From Anaerolineaceae bacterium (GTDB lineage Bacteria > Chloroflexota > Anaerolineae > Aggregatilineales > Phototrophicaceae), in contig NZXX01000011.1 of NCBI GenBank assembly GCA_002702065.1, positions 108,896 to 172,895 on the forward strand: a stretch of 64,000 bases of DNA, given 5' to 3'. Position numbers and translations under genes: made by a program. Below the pieces are notes generated by a model, which worked only from the letters and a program-made list of their open reading frames with translations, was not told the origin of the DNA and searched no databases. This document shows positions 1 to 8,497 of this stretch, one piece after another; positions within the stretch are counted from its first letter, which is position 1; every line of letters starts with the position of its first letter.

Positions 1-742
1 ACTGAATACGGCGGGCTTCATCGGTGTTGCCGGCCCGCACGGCCTCATAAATCTGGACGAACCACTGCGGCGCGATGTTGCCCAGCCCTGGCACGATACC
101 ATCGGCCCCGGCGATCATCGACTCGGCGGCCAGCTTTTCAGCGCCCTGGAACACACGAAAATCCGGGTTGTCGGCGCGCAGTTCGAGAAATGCCGTAAAG
201 TCATCCATGTTACCGGCGCTGTCCTTGAGGGCGATGACATTGTCAAATTGAATCGCCTCGCGCACCGTGTCGACCGCGATAGGATTGTGCGTCATGGATG
301 GGATGTTATACAGCACCACCGGCAGGTTGGAGGCGGCAGCGACGCGCTCGAAATATTCCAGCTGCACGCTGGCATCCGCACCGAAGTAATACGGTGAAGC
401 CAGCACTACCGCGTCCGCCCCGGCATCTTCAATCACCGGCAGGGCTTCGAGCGTACGTTCCGTACCCGGTTCCAGCGCACCGGCCAGCACTGGCGCACGG
501 CCTGCGGCGGCTTTCACAGTTTGCTGGATCAGGGTATGACGCTGTTTGGCGCTCAGCCAGGGGCCTTCGCCGCTGCTGCCCAACACAAAAACACCGGAAC
601 AACCGCTGCTCAGCATATGTTCCACCAGCTTGCTGACCCCGGCTTCGTCAATTACCCCATTGGTCGTCAGCGGTGCAATCATCGGCGGAATCACACCGGA
701 TAACGTAAGTTTGCTGTCAGAGTTCATCAATTCATTGTCCAT
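1..742 (-). CDS. DapA/NanA-family lyase (class I aldolase), 3' end beyond window
   Basis: This is a Schiff-base aldolase of the dihydrodipicolinate synthase / N-acetylneuraminate lyase superfamily, incomplete because the gene runs off the left edge. About 247 residues are visible. The GSSGEG loop lies at residues 55-60, the catalytic-relay Tyr is in YNIP (Tyr145) and the Schiff-base Lys is in ALKDS (Lys173). These show an active enzyme of the family; substrate cannot be read from them. As last visible gene of a sugar-uptake operon that also encodes a sialidase-like protein, it more likely splits a sugar acid (sialic acid or a 2-keto-3-deoxy-aldonate) than makes lysine precursors. An internal in-frame ATG at 727 is a possible alternative start. 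Confidence 0.85.
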   Translation of the reverse strand, partial: MDNELMNSDSKLTLSGVIPPMIAPLTTNGVIDEAGVSKLVEHMLSSGCSGVFVLGSSGEGPWLSAKQRHTLIQQTVKAAAGRAPVLAGALEPGTERTLEALPVIEDAGADAVVLASPYYFGADASVQLEYFERVAAASNLPVVLYNIPSMTHNPIAVDTVREAIQFDNVIALKDSAGNMDDFTAFLELRADNPDFRVFQGAEKLAAESMIAGADGIVPGLGNIAPQWFVQIYEAVRAGNTDEARRIQ

Positions 743-808
743 TCTCACAGGTAAAAATTCTGGAACTGCTGCCCGCGCGATGGGGCGCAGCATGTGGTCG
801 CATAGAAC

Positions 809-1684
809 CTAGCCTTTGACGCCGCCAATCATAATGCCCTTGACGAAGTAGCGCTGGATGAACGGGTAAACGAACAACACCGGAACCGTGCTGACGATAA
901 TCAGCGCCGAGCGCAGCGATGCCGCCGGGGGCGGATTCTCGGTGAAAGACAGTTCTTCCAGACCCTGCATCGAAGTCGATTGCAGCAGGCCGCGCAGGAT
1001 AATTTGCAGCGGTTGTTGATCCGCATGATCGATATAGATGGCCGCGTCGAACCAGGCGTTCCAGTGGAACACGGCATAAAACAGGCCAATCGTCGCGATC
1101 ACCGGCAGCGACAGGGGCAGAATGATGCGCAGCAGGATCAGCGGTGGCGTGGCGCCATCCACAATCGCGGCTTCGGTCAGCTCCTCCGGGATACTCATAA
1201 AGAAGTTGCGCATGATGAGCATGTTCCACGCGTTGATCAGCGTGGGCACGATCATCGACCAGACCGTGTTGCGCATGCCCAATGCATCCACCAGCAGGAA
1301 GCGGGGGATCAGACCGCCGCTGAATACCATCGTAATAAAGACGAAGATTGTCAGCGGGATGCGACCGGGCAGGGCTTTCTGCGCCAGCACATACGCCAGT
1401 GTCACTGTAAAGATCAGATTCATAAAGGTGCCGACGACGACACGAAACACCGTCACGCCGTAAGCATTGAGGATGACCGGGCTGCGGCCAAACAGAATCT
1501 GGTAGGCGGACAGGTCGATGCCTTCGGGGAACAGCACGTAGCCGCCGCGCCGCGCGAATTCCGCTTCGCTGATGAACGACGTCGACAGCACGATGATGAA
1601 CGGGATCAGAAACGCCAGCGCCAGCAAAATCAGAATGATGTAAATGCCAACGTGGGCGATTTGTTCGTTGCGGGATAGTCTCAT
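809..1684 (-). CDS. CUT1 sugar ABC transporter permease, LplC/MalG type
   Basis: Inner-membrane permease of a carbohydrate-uptake ABC transporter, 291 residues, about six membrane helices. The cytoplasmic EAA loop that docks the ATPase is visible as EELTEAAIVDGATPP around residues 184-198, and the protein ends in the KGIMIGGVKG tail typical of the LplC subgroup. It pairs with the LplB-type permease just upstream (15-nt gap). No ATPase gene is present in the operon, as is common for this subgroup, which usually shares an MsiK-type ATPase encoded elsewhere. An AGG-containing ribosome-binding site precedes the ATG. Substrate is probably an oligosaccharide captured by one or both of the adjacent binding proteins. 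Confidence 0.93.
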   Translation of the reverse strand: MRLSRNEQIAHVGIYIILILLALAFLIPFIIVLSTSFISEAEFARRGGYVLFPEGIDLSAYQILFGRSPVILNAYGVTVFRVVVGTFMNLIFTVTLAYVLAQKALPGRIPLTIFVFITMVFSGGLIPRFLLVDALGMRNTVWSMIVPTLINAWNMLIMRNFFMSIPEELTEAAIVDGATPPLILLRIILPLSLPVIATIGLFYAVFHWNAWFDAAIYIDHADQQPLQIILRGLLQSTSMQGLEELSFTENPPPAASLRSALIIVSTVPVLFVYPFIQRYFVKGIMIGGVKG

Positions 1685-1699
1685 GGGTTGGCCTCGTTT

Positions 1700-2665
1700 C
1701 TACCAGATACCCGGTTGACCCAGCCGCCGGGCCAGCCCATTCGCGCCGAGGATGAGGATGAGCGACAGGACCGCCTTGAACAACCCGACCGCCGCTGCGA
1801 ACGAATACTTCAGGCCGAGCAACCCCTCGCGGTAGACATAGGTGTCGATGATGTCGGACACGCTGTAGACAGCTGGCGAATAGAGCAGCAGAATCTGCTC
1901 GAAACCCGCGTCCAGAATGTGCCCAACCTCGAAGATAAACAGGATGACGATGACAAAACTGATGCCCGGAATGGTGATATGGCGCGCCTGCTGGAGCCGG
2001 TTGGCACCGTCGATCTGGGCGGCTTCGTACAGATGAGAATCGATGCTGGACATCGCCGCCAGATAAATGATGCTGCTCCAGCCGATTGTCTTCCAGATAT
2101 GCGAGATGACCAGCACCCACACAAAATATTGCGGGTTGGTCATGAAGTTCCACTTCTGGCCCGTGACATCGTTCAGCCATTCGGTGACCAGGCCGCCGCT
2201 GGTGCCGATCATGGCAGCGATCAGGCCGGTGACGACCACCCACGAAATGAAGTGGGGCAGGTACGAGATGGTCTGCACGATGCGCTTGAAGCCCGTGCGC
2301 ATCACTTCGTTCAGCAGCAGGGCGAACACAATCGGGGCCGGGAAGCCAAACAGGATCTTCAGGCCGCTGATGACGAGGGTATTTTCCATCACATCCTGAA
2401 AGAAAAAGGAGTTGAGGAAGCGGTCGAAGTGTTTCAAGCCCACCCAGGGTGCATCAATAATGCCCTGGATGCCGCCGAACGGAGAAATATCTTTAAATGC
2501 GATGACAATACCGGCCATCGGGAGATAGTGGAAGATGATGAAATAGAGTATGCCGGGCAGCGCCAGCAAATAATAAAATCGAAACTTCCATATCTGTCTG
2601 CCTAGTTGTTTCAGCCGCCCCTCGGCAGGTGGCGACAGGGACATGGTTTGTGCCTGTTGTGCCAT
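1700..2665 (-). CDS. CUT1 sugar ABC transporter permease, LplB type
   Basis: Inner-membrane permease, partner of the LplC-type protein. It has a short cytoplasmic N-terminus, about six helices, and an EAA loop (LYEAAQIDGANRLQQARHI) in the second half. LplB-type sequences have the early motif YLPMAGIVIAFKD, seen here. I chose the ATG at 2665 because an AGAAGG ribosome-binding site lies 9 nt upstream of it; the in-frame GTG at 2674 is too close to that site. The gene follows the sulfatase with only a short gap, so it is co-transcribed in the eight-gene operon. Confidence 0.93.
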   Translation of the reverse strand: MAQQAQTMSLSPPAEGRLKQLGRQIWKFRFYYLLALPGILYFIIFHYLPMAGIVIAFKDISPFGGIQGIIDAPWVGLKHFDRFLNSFFFQDVMENTLVISGLKILFGFPAPIVFALLLNEVMRTGFKRIVQTISYLPHFISWVVVTGLIAAMIGTSGGLVTEWLNDVTGQKWNFMTNPQYFVWVLVISHIWKTIGWSSIIYLAAMSSIDSHLYEAAQIDGANRLQQARHITIPGISFVIVILFIFEVGHILDAGFEQILLLYSPAVYSVSDIIDTYVYREGLLGLKYSFAAAVGLFKAVLSLILILGANGLARRLGQPGIW

Positions 2666-2692
2666 CGCACTCACCCTTCTTCTAGTAAAGCA

Positions 2693-4144
2693 TTAGCTTT
2701 GACGATAAATGGCTGGCCGTGACGCGCGCCAGCCTGCGCGTAATATCGCTTCGTGGGTCTCGACCACCGCGTGGTAGGCCGGGTCGTCCGCGACGTTGTG
2801 AATTTCGGCGCTGTCGTGCGTGTGATCGTACAATTCGCGTGCCAGTGTGTCGTGGGTACCGAACCGCTGCCATTCCGTATAACGATAATTGTCCGTGCGG
2901 ATGGTGTAGCCCATGACTTCCGGCTGGCCCTGATAGGTCCAGGGGCGCGGAAACTGACTGAAAGCTGCCTGTTTCCAGGGTTGGGTTGGGTCATCCAGCA
3001 GGGGCAGCAGACTGACGCCTTCGCGGTCCGCTGGCTGGGGCAGCCCGCAGGCCTCGGCCAGTGTCGGATAAATATCGACAAATTCAACCAGTGCGCTGCT
3101 GGTCCGCCCGGCGTTACGCTGGCCGGGGACAGACAAAATCAGCGGGGCATTGGTGTCGAGTTCGTAATTGGTGGTTTTGCACCACAGTGCTTTTTCGCCC
3201 AGGTGATAACCGTGATCACCCCACAGCACGACTGCGGTGTTCGCCGTCAGGTCATGTTCATCCAGCGCGTCGAGCAGCTTGCCGACCTGCGCATCCATGT
3301 AGCTAACGCAGGCGTAATAGGCATGGCGCAGCTTGCGGACCATTGCATCAGGCAAGGGGCCTTCCGCCGGGATGTCGCTGTAACCGCGCAGTTCCTTCGA
3401 CATATGCCAGGAATAATCCGGGATACCCGTAGGCCGGGTTGGATAGTCTGGCGGCGTGATCTGGTCCGGGTCGTACAGGTCCCAGTATTTTTTGGGCGCG
3501 CTGAATGGCAGGTGTGGCTTGCGGAAGCCCACCGCCAGAAAGAACGGCTCGTCTTTGACTTCAGCCAGAATATTGAGCGCCGCATCAGCGACACGGCCAT
3601 CGCCATAGGCGTTATCCGCTACATCGGCGCACTCGCTGGCAGCCATCTTCGGCCCTGGCCATTTATCGGTGGGCGGGCTTTGATTTTCCGGCAGCACATA
3701 ACCGTCTTCGCCCTTCATCACCACATTCAGCACCGCCGGGGCAGACCACGAATCCGGGTCCTGCATTTCCGGCGAACCGTGATAGATCTTGCCAGCAGCA
3801 CGCGACTGATAGCCATGCTGCCTGAATAGCTGGGGCAGGGTGATGACATCCGGTTGAGCGTCGCGAAAATGCGTGCCAGTGCTGAACTGCGGCAGGTCGG
3901 CTCGTTCTGGCGGCAGCTCATGGCGAAAGTGCGATTTCAGGTCCCATACCCGAATCGTATCCGGTCGCAGCCCAGTCATCAACGAGGCCCGCGAGGGATT
4001 GCAAACGGCCTGCTGGCAGTAGGCGCGCTCGAACAGCAGCCCACGCGCCGCCAGCCGGTCGATATTTGGCGTGATAGCATTGGGGTCACCGTAACAATGC
4101 AGCGCGGTGCGCAGATCATCAACGGCGATAAAGAGTACGTTCAT
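2693..4144 (-). CDS. Sulfatase, iduronate-2-sulfatase-like
   Basis: Arylsulfatase-superfamily hydrolase of 483 residues that removes sulfate esters from a sugar. The N-terminal metal site is VDDLR (Asp9-Asp10) and the maturation motif is CNPSR with Cys48, which is converted to formylglycine in active sulfatases. The later metal-binding segment is LWGDHGYHLGEK. The order and wording of these motifs match iduronate-2-sulfatase-type enzymes (family S1_7-like), suggesting uronic acid or amino-sugar substrates such as glycosaminoglycans. I see no signal peptide from this start, so it probably acts on imported oligosaccharides. The start at 4144 has AGGA 7 nt upstream; an upstream in-frame ATG at 4165 lacks this. 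No sulfatase-maturing enzyme lies in the window. Confidence 0.92.
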   Translation of the reverse strand: MNVLFIAVDDLRTALHCYGDPNAITPNIDRLAARGLLFERAYCQQAVCNPSRASLMTGLRPDTIRVWDLKSHFRHELPPERADLPQFSTGTHFRDAQPDVITLPQLFRQHGYQSRAAGKIYHGSPEMQDPDSWSAPAVLNVVMKGEDGYVLPENQSPPTDKWPGPKMAASECADVADNAYGDGRVADAALNILAEVKDEPFFLAVGFRKPHLPFSAPKKYWDLYDPDQITPPDYPTRPTGIPDYSWHMSKELRGYSDIPAEGPLPDAMVRKLRHAYYACVSYMDAQVGKLLDALDEHDLTANTAVVLWGDHGYHLGEKALWCKTTNYELDTNAPLILSVPGQRNAGRTSSALVEFVDIYPTLAEACGLPQPADREGVSLLPLLDDPTQPWKQAAFSQFPRPWTYQGQPEVMGYTIRTDNYRYTEWQRFGTHDTLARELYDHTHDSAEIHNVADDPAYHAVVETHEAILRAGWRASRPAIYRQS

Positions 4145-4154
4145 ACCAATTTCC

Positions 4155-4190
4155 TGCAAGGGCACACCGCCAACGCCGCGTGCCCCTGCA
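4155..4190 (-). promoter_or_regulatory. Intercistronic hairpin after sugar-binding protein gene
   Basis: The gap between the binding-protein stop (4204) and the sulfatase start (4144) is filled by an 11-bp stem (4155-4165 with 4180-4190, one G-U pair). Its base abuts the AGGA ribosome-binding site of the sulfatase. No T-run follows, so it is not a classic terminator. It could protect the upstream message or lower sulfatase translation. Confidence 0.6.
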
Positions 4191-4203
4191 ATATCTCTAC
4201 AAA

Positions 4204-5664
4204 CTACATGCCGGTAATTTCAGCGTACTGCGTGGTCAGAGCATCGATGTACTCGTCCATACCCGCGCGGTACAGGTCTTCGATGAAGGCATCCCACTGG
4301 TCGAGCGGGCGTGCTCCGGTGATAAAGAGGATCAGCTGTTCCTCGATGAGCCGGTTAATGTCGCCCAGCCCCGGTACTTCGTCGGCGATACGGGTTTCGT
4401 CCCATGCGAGTTCCGCGTCAAACGGCATCTTCGCGTCGGACAGGTCATAGTACTGACCACCCAGATATTCCAGATGCCAGGCACGGGCCGGGTCCAGAAT
4501 GCTGTAGCGCGTTTCGATGATGGGGTGGGGCAGGGTGAATTCACTCACGTAGCCGCTTTCCTGATCGCGGTCCACGATCTTGTTTTCTTCATCGACCCAC
4601 CACCAGTGCTTGTCCTTGATACCGTAACGGGCTGTGATGTCATTTTCGACATCGGCATACAGCCAGTTGATGTAGCGGACCACGGCATCCGGGTTCTGCG
4701 ATTTCTTGGTCACCACATAACCGGAGGTCGGCTGTTGGTTCACGGTGGCCAGGTAGCCTTCCGGCCCGGTGATGCTGGTACGGATATATTCCATACCGGG
4801 GCAGCCATCCTGCACCTGCGGCACGATCAGCGTGATGCGGGAATACCAGCCAGACCAGATACCCACATTGCAGGTGCGGAACAGTTCCGGTTCTTCGAAG
4901 CTGGTGAAGGTATCGGCAAAGAACCAGCCGTTGTTCCACCATTCATTCATCTTCGCGACCCAGTCCTGCACACCATCCTGCAAAACCCAGGGTTTGATGC
5001 GGTTGCCATCATCCGGGTCGGGCCAGTTGGAATAGCCATATTCGGTCCAGCCGCCGACGGTGGCTTTGGCATAATCCGCCGGGCGGGTGCCGATCACGGC
5101 GTCCGGGTTCATTTCCTGGAAGGCCGCCATTACGGTTTCCAGTTCTTCAACGGTGGTGGGCACTTCGAGGCCCAGTTCTTCCAGCCAGTCACCGCGCACC
5201 CAGGTGATATAGGGGCTTGCCGGGGACGTACGCGGGATACACATGATATTGCCCTCAGGGTCGGTACATTTGCGCCATTCACTTTCCGGGATGGCAGCGC
5301 GAATGTCCTGCGCGTACTCGTCGAGCAGGTCATTGAGGGGGATAATCACGTCGCGGTAATCGGTCCAGCGGGCAGCCTGGAATGTGTCCAGCGGATCACT
5401 GGAACCCAGCAGCAGGTTCAGTTTTTCCTGGGCTGCGGTACCACCGGGTGGCACGATGACGTCCAGGCGAATGCCGGTTTCGCTGATGATATAGTCCTGA
5501 ATTTCGGCCAGGACTTCGGGGTTGCTGCCGCCGCTGTCGAACTGCAGCGTACCGGTATTGTTATAAACTGTAATGACGGTCGGATCATCCTGCGCCAACA
5601 CGGGTGACAGCGCCAGCACAATCAACAAGAGCGAAATGACAAAGCCAACTCGCGTTTTTAACAT
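4204..5664 (-). CDS. Extracellular sugar-binding protein of CUT1 transporter (paralogue 1)
   Basis: Secreted solute-binding protein of 486 residues. Residues 1-24 form a signal peptide (positive start, hydrophobic core, cleavage after SPVLA) with no lipobox Cys. The rest is the two-lobed fold of the LplA/large CUT1 binding proteins, rich in surface Trp and Tyr (for example EWWNNGWFFADTF), as expected for stacking against sugar rings. It is a tandem duplicate of the next gene; by eye roughly two thirds of positions are identical, including the leader around the GGAGG ribosome-binding site. The two copies differ most in the first 40 residues and in scattered surface positions, so they may bind related but different oligosaccharides for one permease pair. 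Confidence 0.93.
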   Translation of the reverse strand: MLKTRVGFVISLLLIVLALSPVLAQDDPTVITVYNNTGTLQFDSGGSNPEVLAEIQDYIISETGIRLDVIVPPGGTAAQEKLNLLLGSSDPLDTFQAARWTDYRDVIIPLNDLLDEYAQDIRAAIPESEWRKCTDPEGNIMCIPRTSPASPYITWVRGDWLEELGLEVPTTVEELETVMAAFQEMNPDAVIGTRPADYAKATVGGWTEYGYSNWPDPDDGNRIKPWVLQDGVQDWVAKMNEWWNNGWFFADTFTSFEEPELFRTCNVGIWSGWYSRITLIVPQVQDGCPGMEYIRTSITGPEGYLATVNQQPTSGYVVTKKSQNPDAVVRYINWLYADVENDITARYGIKDKHWWWVDEENKIVDRDQESGYVSEFTLPHPIIETRYSILDPARAWHLEYLGGQYYDLSDAKMPFDAELAWDETRIADEVPGLGDINRLIEEQLILFITGARPLDQWDAFIEDLYRAGMDEYIDALTTQYAEITGM

Positions 5665-5752
5665 TTATAACCTCCACAATGAATTTCTAGTTTTCGTTAA
5701 ACCTGAATAGGATTGTCCGGGTGCGGCGGCCTCCTTTCATTTGCCAGTGGGC

Positions 5753-5790
5753 GAGGGGAGGGCACGGGCGTTTGTGCCTGCACCCTCCTC
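5753..5790 (-). promoter_or_regulatory. Intercistronic GC-rich hairpin between the two binding-protein genes
   Basis: A GC-rich inverted repeat with a bulge lies just downstream of the paralogue-2 stop codon: GTG/CAC next to the loop and GGAGGG/CCCTCC further out. It has no following T-run. Position and strength suggest an mRNA-stabilising element rather than a terminator. Confidence 0.5.
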
Positions 5791-5805
5791 AGGTTTCTGC
5801 CGGAA

Positions 5806-7272
5806 TTACATACCGGTGAATTCGTTGTACTGGGTGGTCAGGGCGTCGATATAGTCCTGCATACCAGCGCGGTTCAGGTCTTCGAGGAAGCTGTCCCACT
5901 GGTCGAGCGGACGGGCACCGGTGACAAACAGGATAAGCTGTTCATCCATCAGCCGGTTGATATCGCCCAGGCCGGGTACTTCGTCGGCGATGCGGGTTTC
6001 ATCGAAAGCATAGGGGGCATCGACCGGCATCTTGGCGTCGTCCAGATATTGCAGTTCGCCAGCCAGGTATTCCAGATGCCACGCACGGGCCGGGTCCATC
6101 ACGCTGTACCGCACCTCGATATTCAGGTTTGGCATCATGAATTCGCTGACAAAGCCGCTGTCCGGGTCACGGTCAACCACATTGTTTTCTTCGTCCACGA
6201 ACCACCAGTCACGCTCCGGAATGCCGTAGCGGGCCACCAGCTGGTTTTCGACACCTTCGTCGTCGTACACCCAGTTCATGAACTGGATAACTGCTTCCGG
6301 ATGCTGCGATTTGCGGGTGACGACATAGCCGGATGTGTTCTGCGGGCGAACGGTCGCCAGGTAGCCTTCGGGCCCGGTGATGCTGGTGCGCACCCATTCG
6401 ATGCCTTCACAGGCACTTTCGACCTGTGGGGTGATGAGCGTAACGCGCGAGTACCAGCCCATCCACGCGCCGATATTGCAGGTGCGGAACAGTTCCGGTT
6501 CTTCGAAGCTGGTGAAGGTATCGGCATAGAACCAGCCGTTGTTCCACCATTCGTTCATCTTCGCCACCCAGTCGACAACGCCGGGCTGCAAGATCCAGGG
6601 TTTCATCGTGCCATCTTCATCAACCCAGTTGGAATAGCCATACTCGGTCCAGCCGCCGACGGATGCCCAGTGATAGTCGCCGGGGCGTGTGGCGATGAAG
6701 GAATCCGGTTTGGCTTCCTGGAAGGCTGCGATGGTCGCTTCAAATTCTTCGACGGTCGTCGGCACTTCAAGGCCCAGTTCGTTCAGCCAGTCCTGCCGCA
6801 CCCACATAATGTAGGGGCTGGTCGGGGTTGAACGCGGGATACACATGATGTTGCCTTCGGTGTCGGTACATTTACCCCACTGCGCTTCCGGGATCACCGA
6901 CAGCAGATTGTCGCCATACTCGTCGAGCAGGTCGTTCAGCGGGATGATCGCTTCGCGGTAATCGGTCCAGCGGCCAGCCTGGAACAGATCAAGCGGATCG
7001 CTGGAACCCAGCAGCAGGTTCAGCTTTTCCTCTGTGGCTGAACCACCGGGCGGAACGATCACCTCTGGCCGGACACCAACGGCGTCCACAATATACTGGG
7101 TGACTTCTTCCAGGACGTCGGGGTTGCTGCCGCCGCTGTCGAATTGCAGCGTACCAGAGTTGTTGTAGATGGTGATGACGGGTACGTCGTCCTGCGCCAA
7201 TGCAGGCGAGAATGCCAGTGCGGCGACGAGCGCTATCAGCATCAATACAAAAGTAAATCGAGCTTTCAACAT
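5806..7272 (-). CDS. Extracellular sugar-binding protein of CUT1 transporter (paralogue 2)
   Basis: Secreted solute-binding protein of 488 residues with a signal peptide ending near FSPALA (about residue 26) and no lipobox. It is the upstream member of a tandem pair with the gene at 4204-5664. The shared blocks include TLQFDSGGSNP, EKLNLLLGSSDPLD, VGGWTEYGYSNW and ADEVPGLGDINRL. A strong GGAGG site precedes the ATG. A 6-bp GC stem lies in the roughly 100-nt gap between the sialidase gene and this one, so the binding-protein messages may be separated from the upstream part by RNA processing. It should deliver a sugar to the LplB/LplC permeases in the same operon. Confidence 0.93.
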   Translation of the reverse strand: MLKARFTFVLMLIALVAALAFSPALAQDDVPVITIYNNSGTLQFDSGGSNPDVLEEVTQYIVDAVGVRPEVIVPPGGSATEEKLNLLLGSSDPLDLFQAGRWTDYREAIIPLNDLLDEYGDNLLSVIPEAQWGKCTDTEGNIMCIPRSTPTSPYIMWVRQDWLNELGLEVPTTVEEFEATIAAFQEAKPDSFIATRPGDYHWASVGGWTEYGYSNWVDEDGTMKPWILQPGVVDWVAKMNEWWNNGWFYADTFTSFEEPELFRTCNIGAWMGWYSRVTLITPQVESACEGIEWVRTSITGPEGYLATVRPQNTSGYVVTRKSQHPEAVIQFMNWVYDDEGVENQLVARYGIPERDWWFVDEENNVVDRDPDSGFVSEFMMPNLNIEVRYSVMDPARAWHLEYLAGELQYLDDAKMPVDAPYAFDETRIADEVPGLGDINRLMDEQLILFVTGARPLDQWDSFLEDLNRAGMQDYIDALTTQYNEFTGM

Positions 7273-7375
7273 TTATAAACCTCCAAAAATCGTTAAACTT
7301 CAGCAGGGTATCTCAATGGTTTGCCCTGCGGTACAACCGTTGTAAAACCACAGCGGGCGTGCCAGCTTCTGACCC

Positions 7376-8482
7376 CTAGAAATCGCTTTGGCTGAACCAA
7401 TACCCACGAATCTGGGCCATCGGCGCATCATCCACGATGTAGTTGACACAGAAAATGCGGCCATCATGCTGCACAACCCAGCCGGTATAGCCGCTGTCGG
7501 AGCGCGGGCTGTGATCATGGTCGATAGGCAGCACCACGCCGCCCATTTCTTTCAGGTCACGGGCTTTGGCGCTTTCGACCGTTTCGATATAGGCGAAGGT
7601 GTTGCGCGCCCAGAAGCCCGGCGTTTTGCCGCGCCATGATGCCGGCTCATTGATCGTGCGTGTGCCGGACGTGCCACCCTGCTGGTAGCGATACGTCACC
7701 AGCACCTGACCATCGGGCAGCATGCCCGATACCGGGCGATGACAACCATCCATCGGGGTGGGGTAGATACCATCCCAGGTGCGGCCTTCGTCTTTGGAAA
7801 AGGCCTTGAAGGCGGACAGCCCCTTGCGGGAGTTTTCGCGCAGGTAGCAAACGAGTTCGCCATCCGGCAAGGCCAGGATGCTGCCTTCACACAGGAAATA
7901 GCGCATGTCGTGGGCCACGATGTACGGGCCTTCCCACGTCTTGCCCTGATCTTCTGAGCGGTGCACGATCTCGGTGGATTGGCCTTCGCGCATATACTGG
8001 CCGTCTTTCATGCGGACATGGGTCGCCACCAGCCAGGTCCCGGAGGGCAGCTCCAGCAGCTTGTCCGGCACGATGCCAAAGATGGGCGTTTCGACCGCTT
8101 CGGACCAGCTTTCGCCCGCGTCCTCGCTGAACCACATGACCACCTTGGAGTTTGTCAGGTCCGTGTTTTCGTTCGGGGGCACCGGCATCACATCGCACAG
8201 CGCGACCAGTCGGCCATCACTCAGGTAACGGATGCGCGGGCAGTTCCATTTAAGGACCACGCCTTCTTCATTGGGGAAAGACTCGACGATGACGGTACGG
8301 TCCGACCATGTGTGGCCGCCATCAACGCTGGTGCGCGTCACCAGGCGCGACCAATGCTGCACCGAGTGGCCATCGCTTTCGCGGTAGATGCAGATGAGCT
8401 TGCCATCCGGCGTCTGGGTGACATCCGGCACGAATTCATAAATGAGATCGTTGCGAGAAACCGTGACTTTTTCGATGGGCAT
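7376..8482 (-). CDS. Sialidase-like six-bladed propeller (BNR/Asp-box) enzyme
   Basis: A 368-residue beta-propeller of the sialidase/neuraminidase fold. Four Asp-box motifs (SxDxGxxW) are visible: SVDGGHTW, SEDAGESW, SEDQGKTW and SKDEGRTW, placed at regular intervals. An early Arg-containing segment (CIYRESDG) could supply one of the Arg residues that bind carboxylates in true sialidases. There is no signal peptide, so it acts inside the cell on imported glycans or is exported by another route. The family includes exo-sialidases and propellers acting on other acidic sugars, so the exact bond cleaved is open. It sits directly downstream of the HpaI-type aldolase gene in a shared operon. Confidence 0.85.
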   Translation of the reverse strand: MPIEKVTVSRNDLIYEFVPDVTQTPDGKLICIYRESDGHSVQHWSRLVTRTSVDGGHTWSDRTVIVESFPNEEGVVLKWNCPRIRYLSDGRLVALCDVMPVPPNENTDLTNSKVVMWFSEDAGESWSEAVETPIFGIVPDKLLELPSGTWLVATHVRMKDGQYMREGQSTEIVHRSEDQGKTWEGPYIVAHDMRYFLCEGSILALPDGELVCYLRENSRKGLSAFKAFSKDEGRTWDGIYPTPMDGCHRPVSGMLPDGQVLVTYRYQQGGTSGTRTINEPASWRGKTPGFWARNTFAYIETVESAKARDLKEMGGVVLPIDHDHSPRSDSGYTGWVVQHDGRIFCVNYIVDDAPMAQIRGYWFSQSDF

Positions 8483-8497
8483 GAAAGTTCTCTTTTC

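Noticed and set aside
732..2243. Open frame of 503 codons on the minus strand
   Set aside because: It overlaps the LplC and LplB permease genes in another frame and has no recognisable domain.
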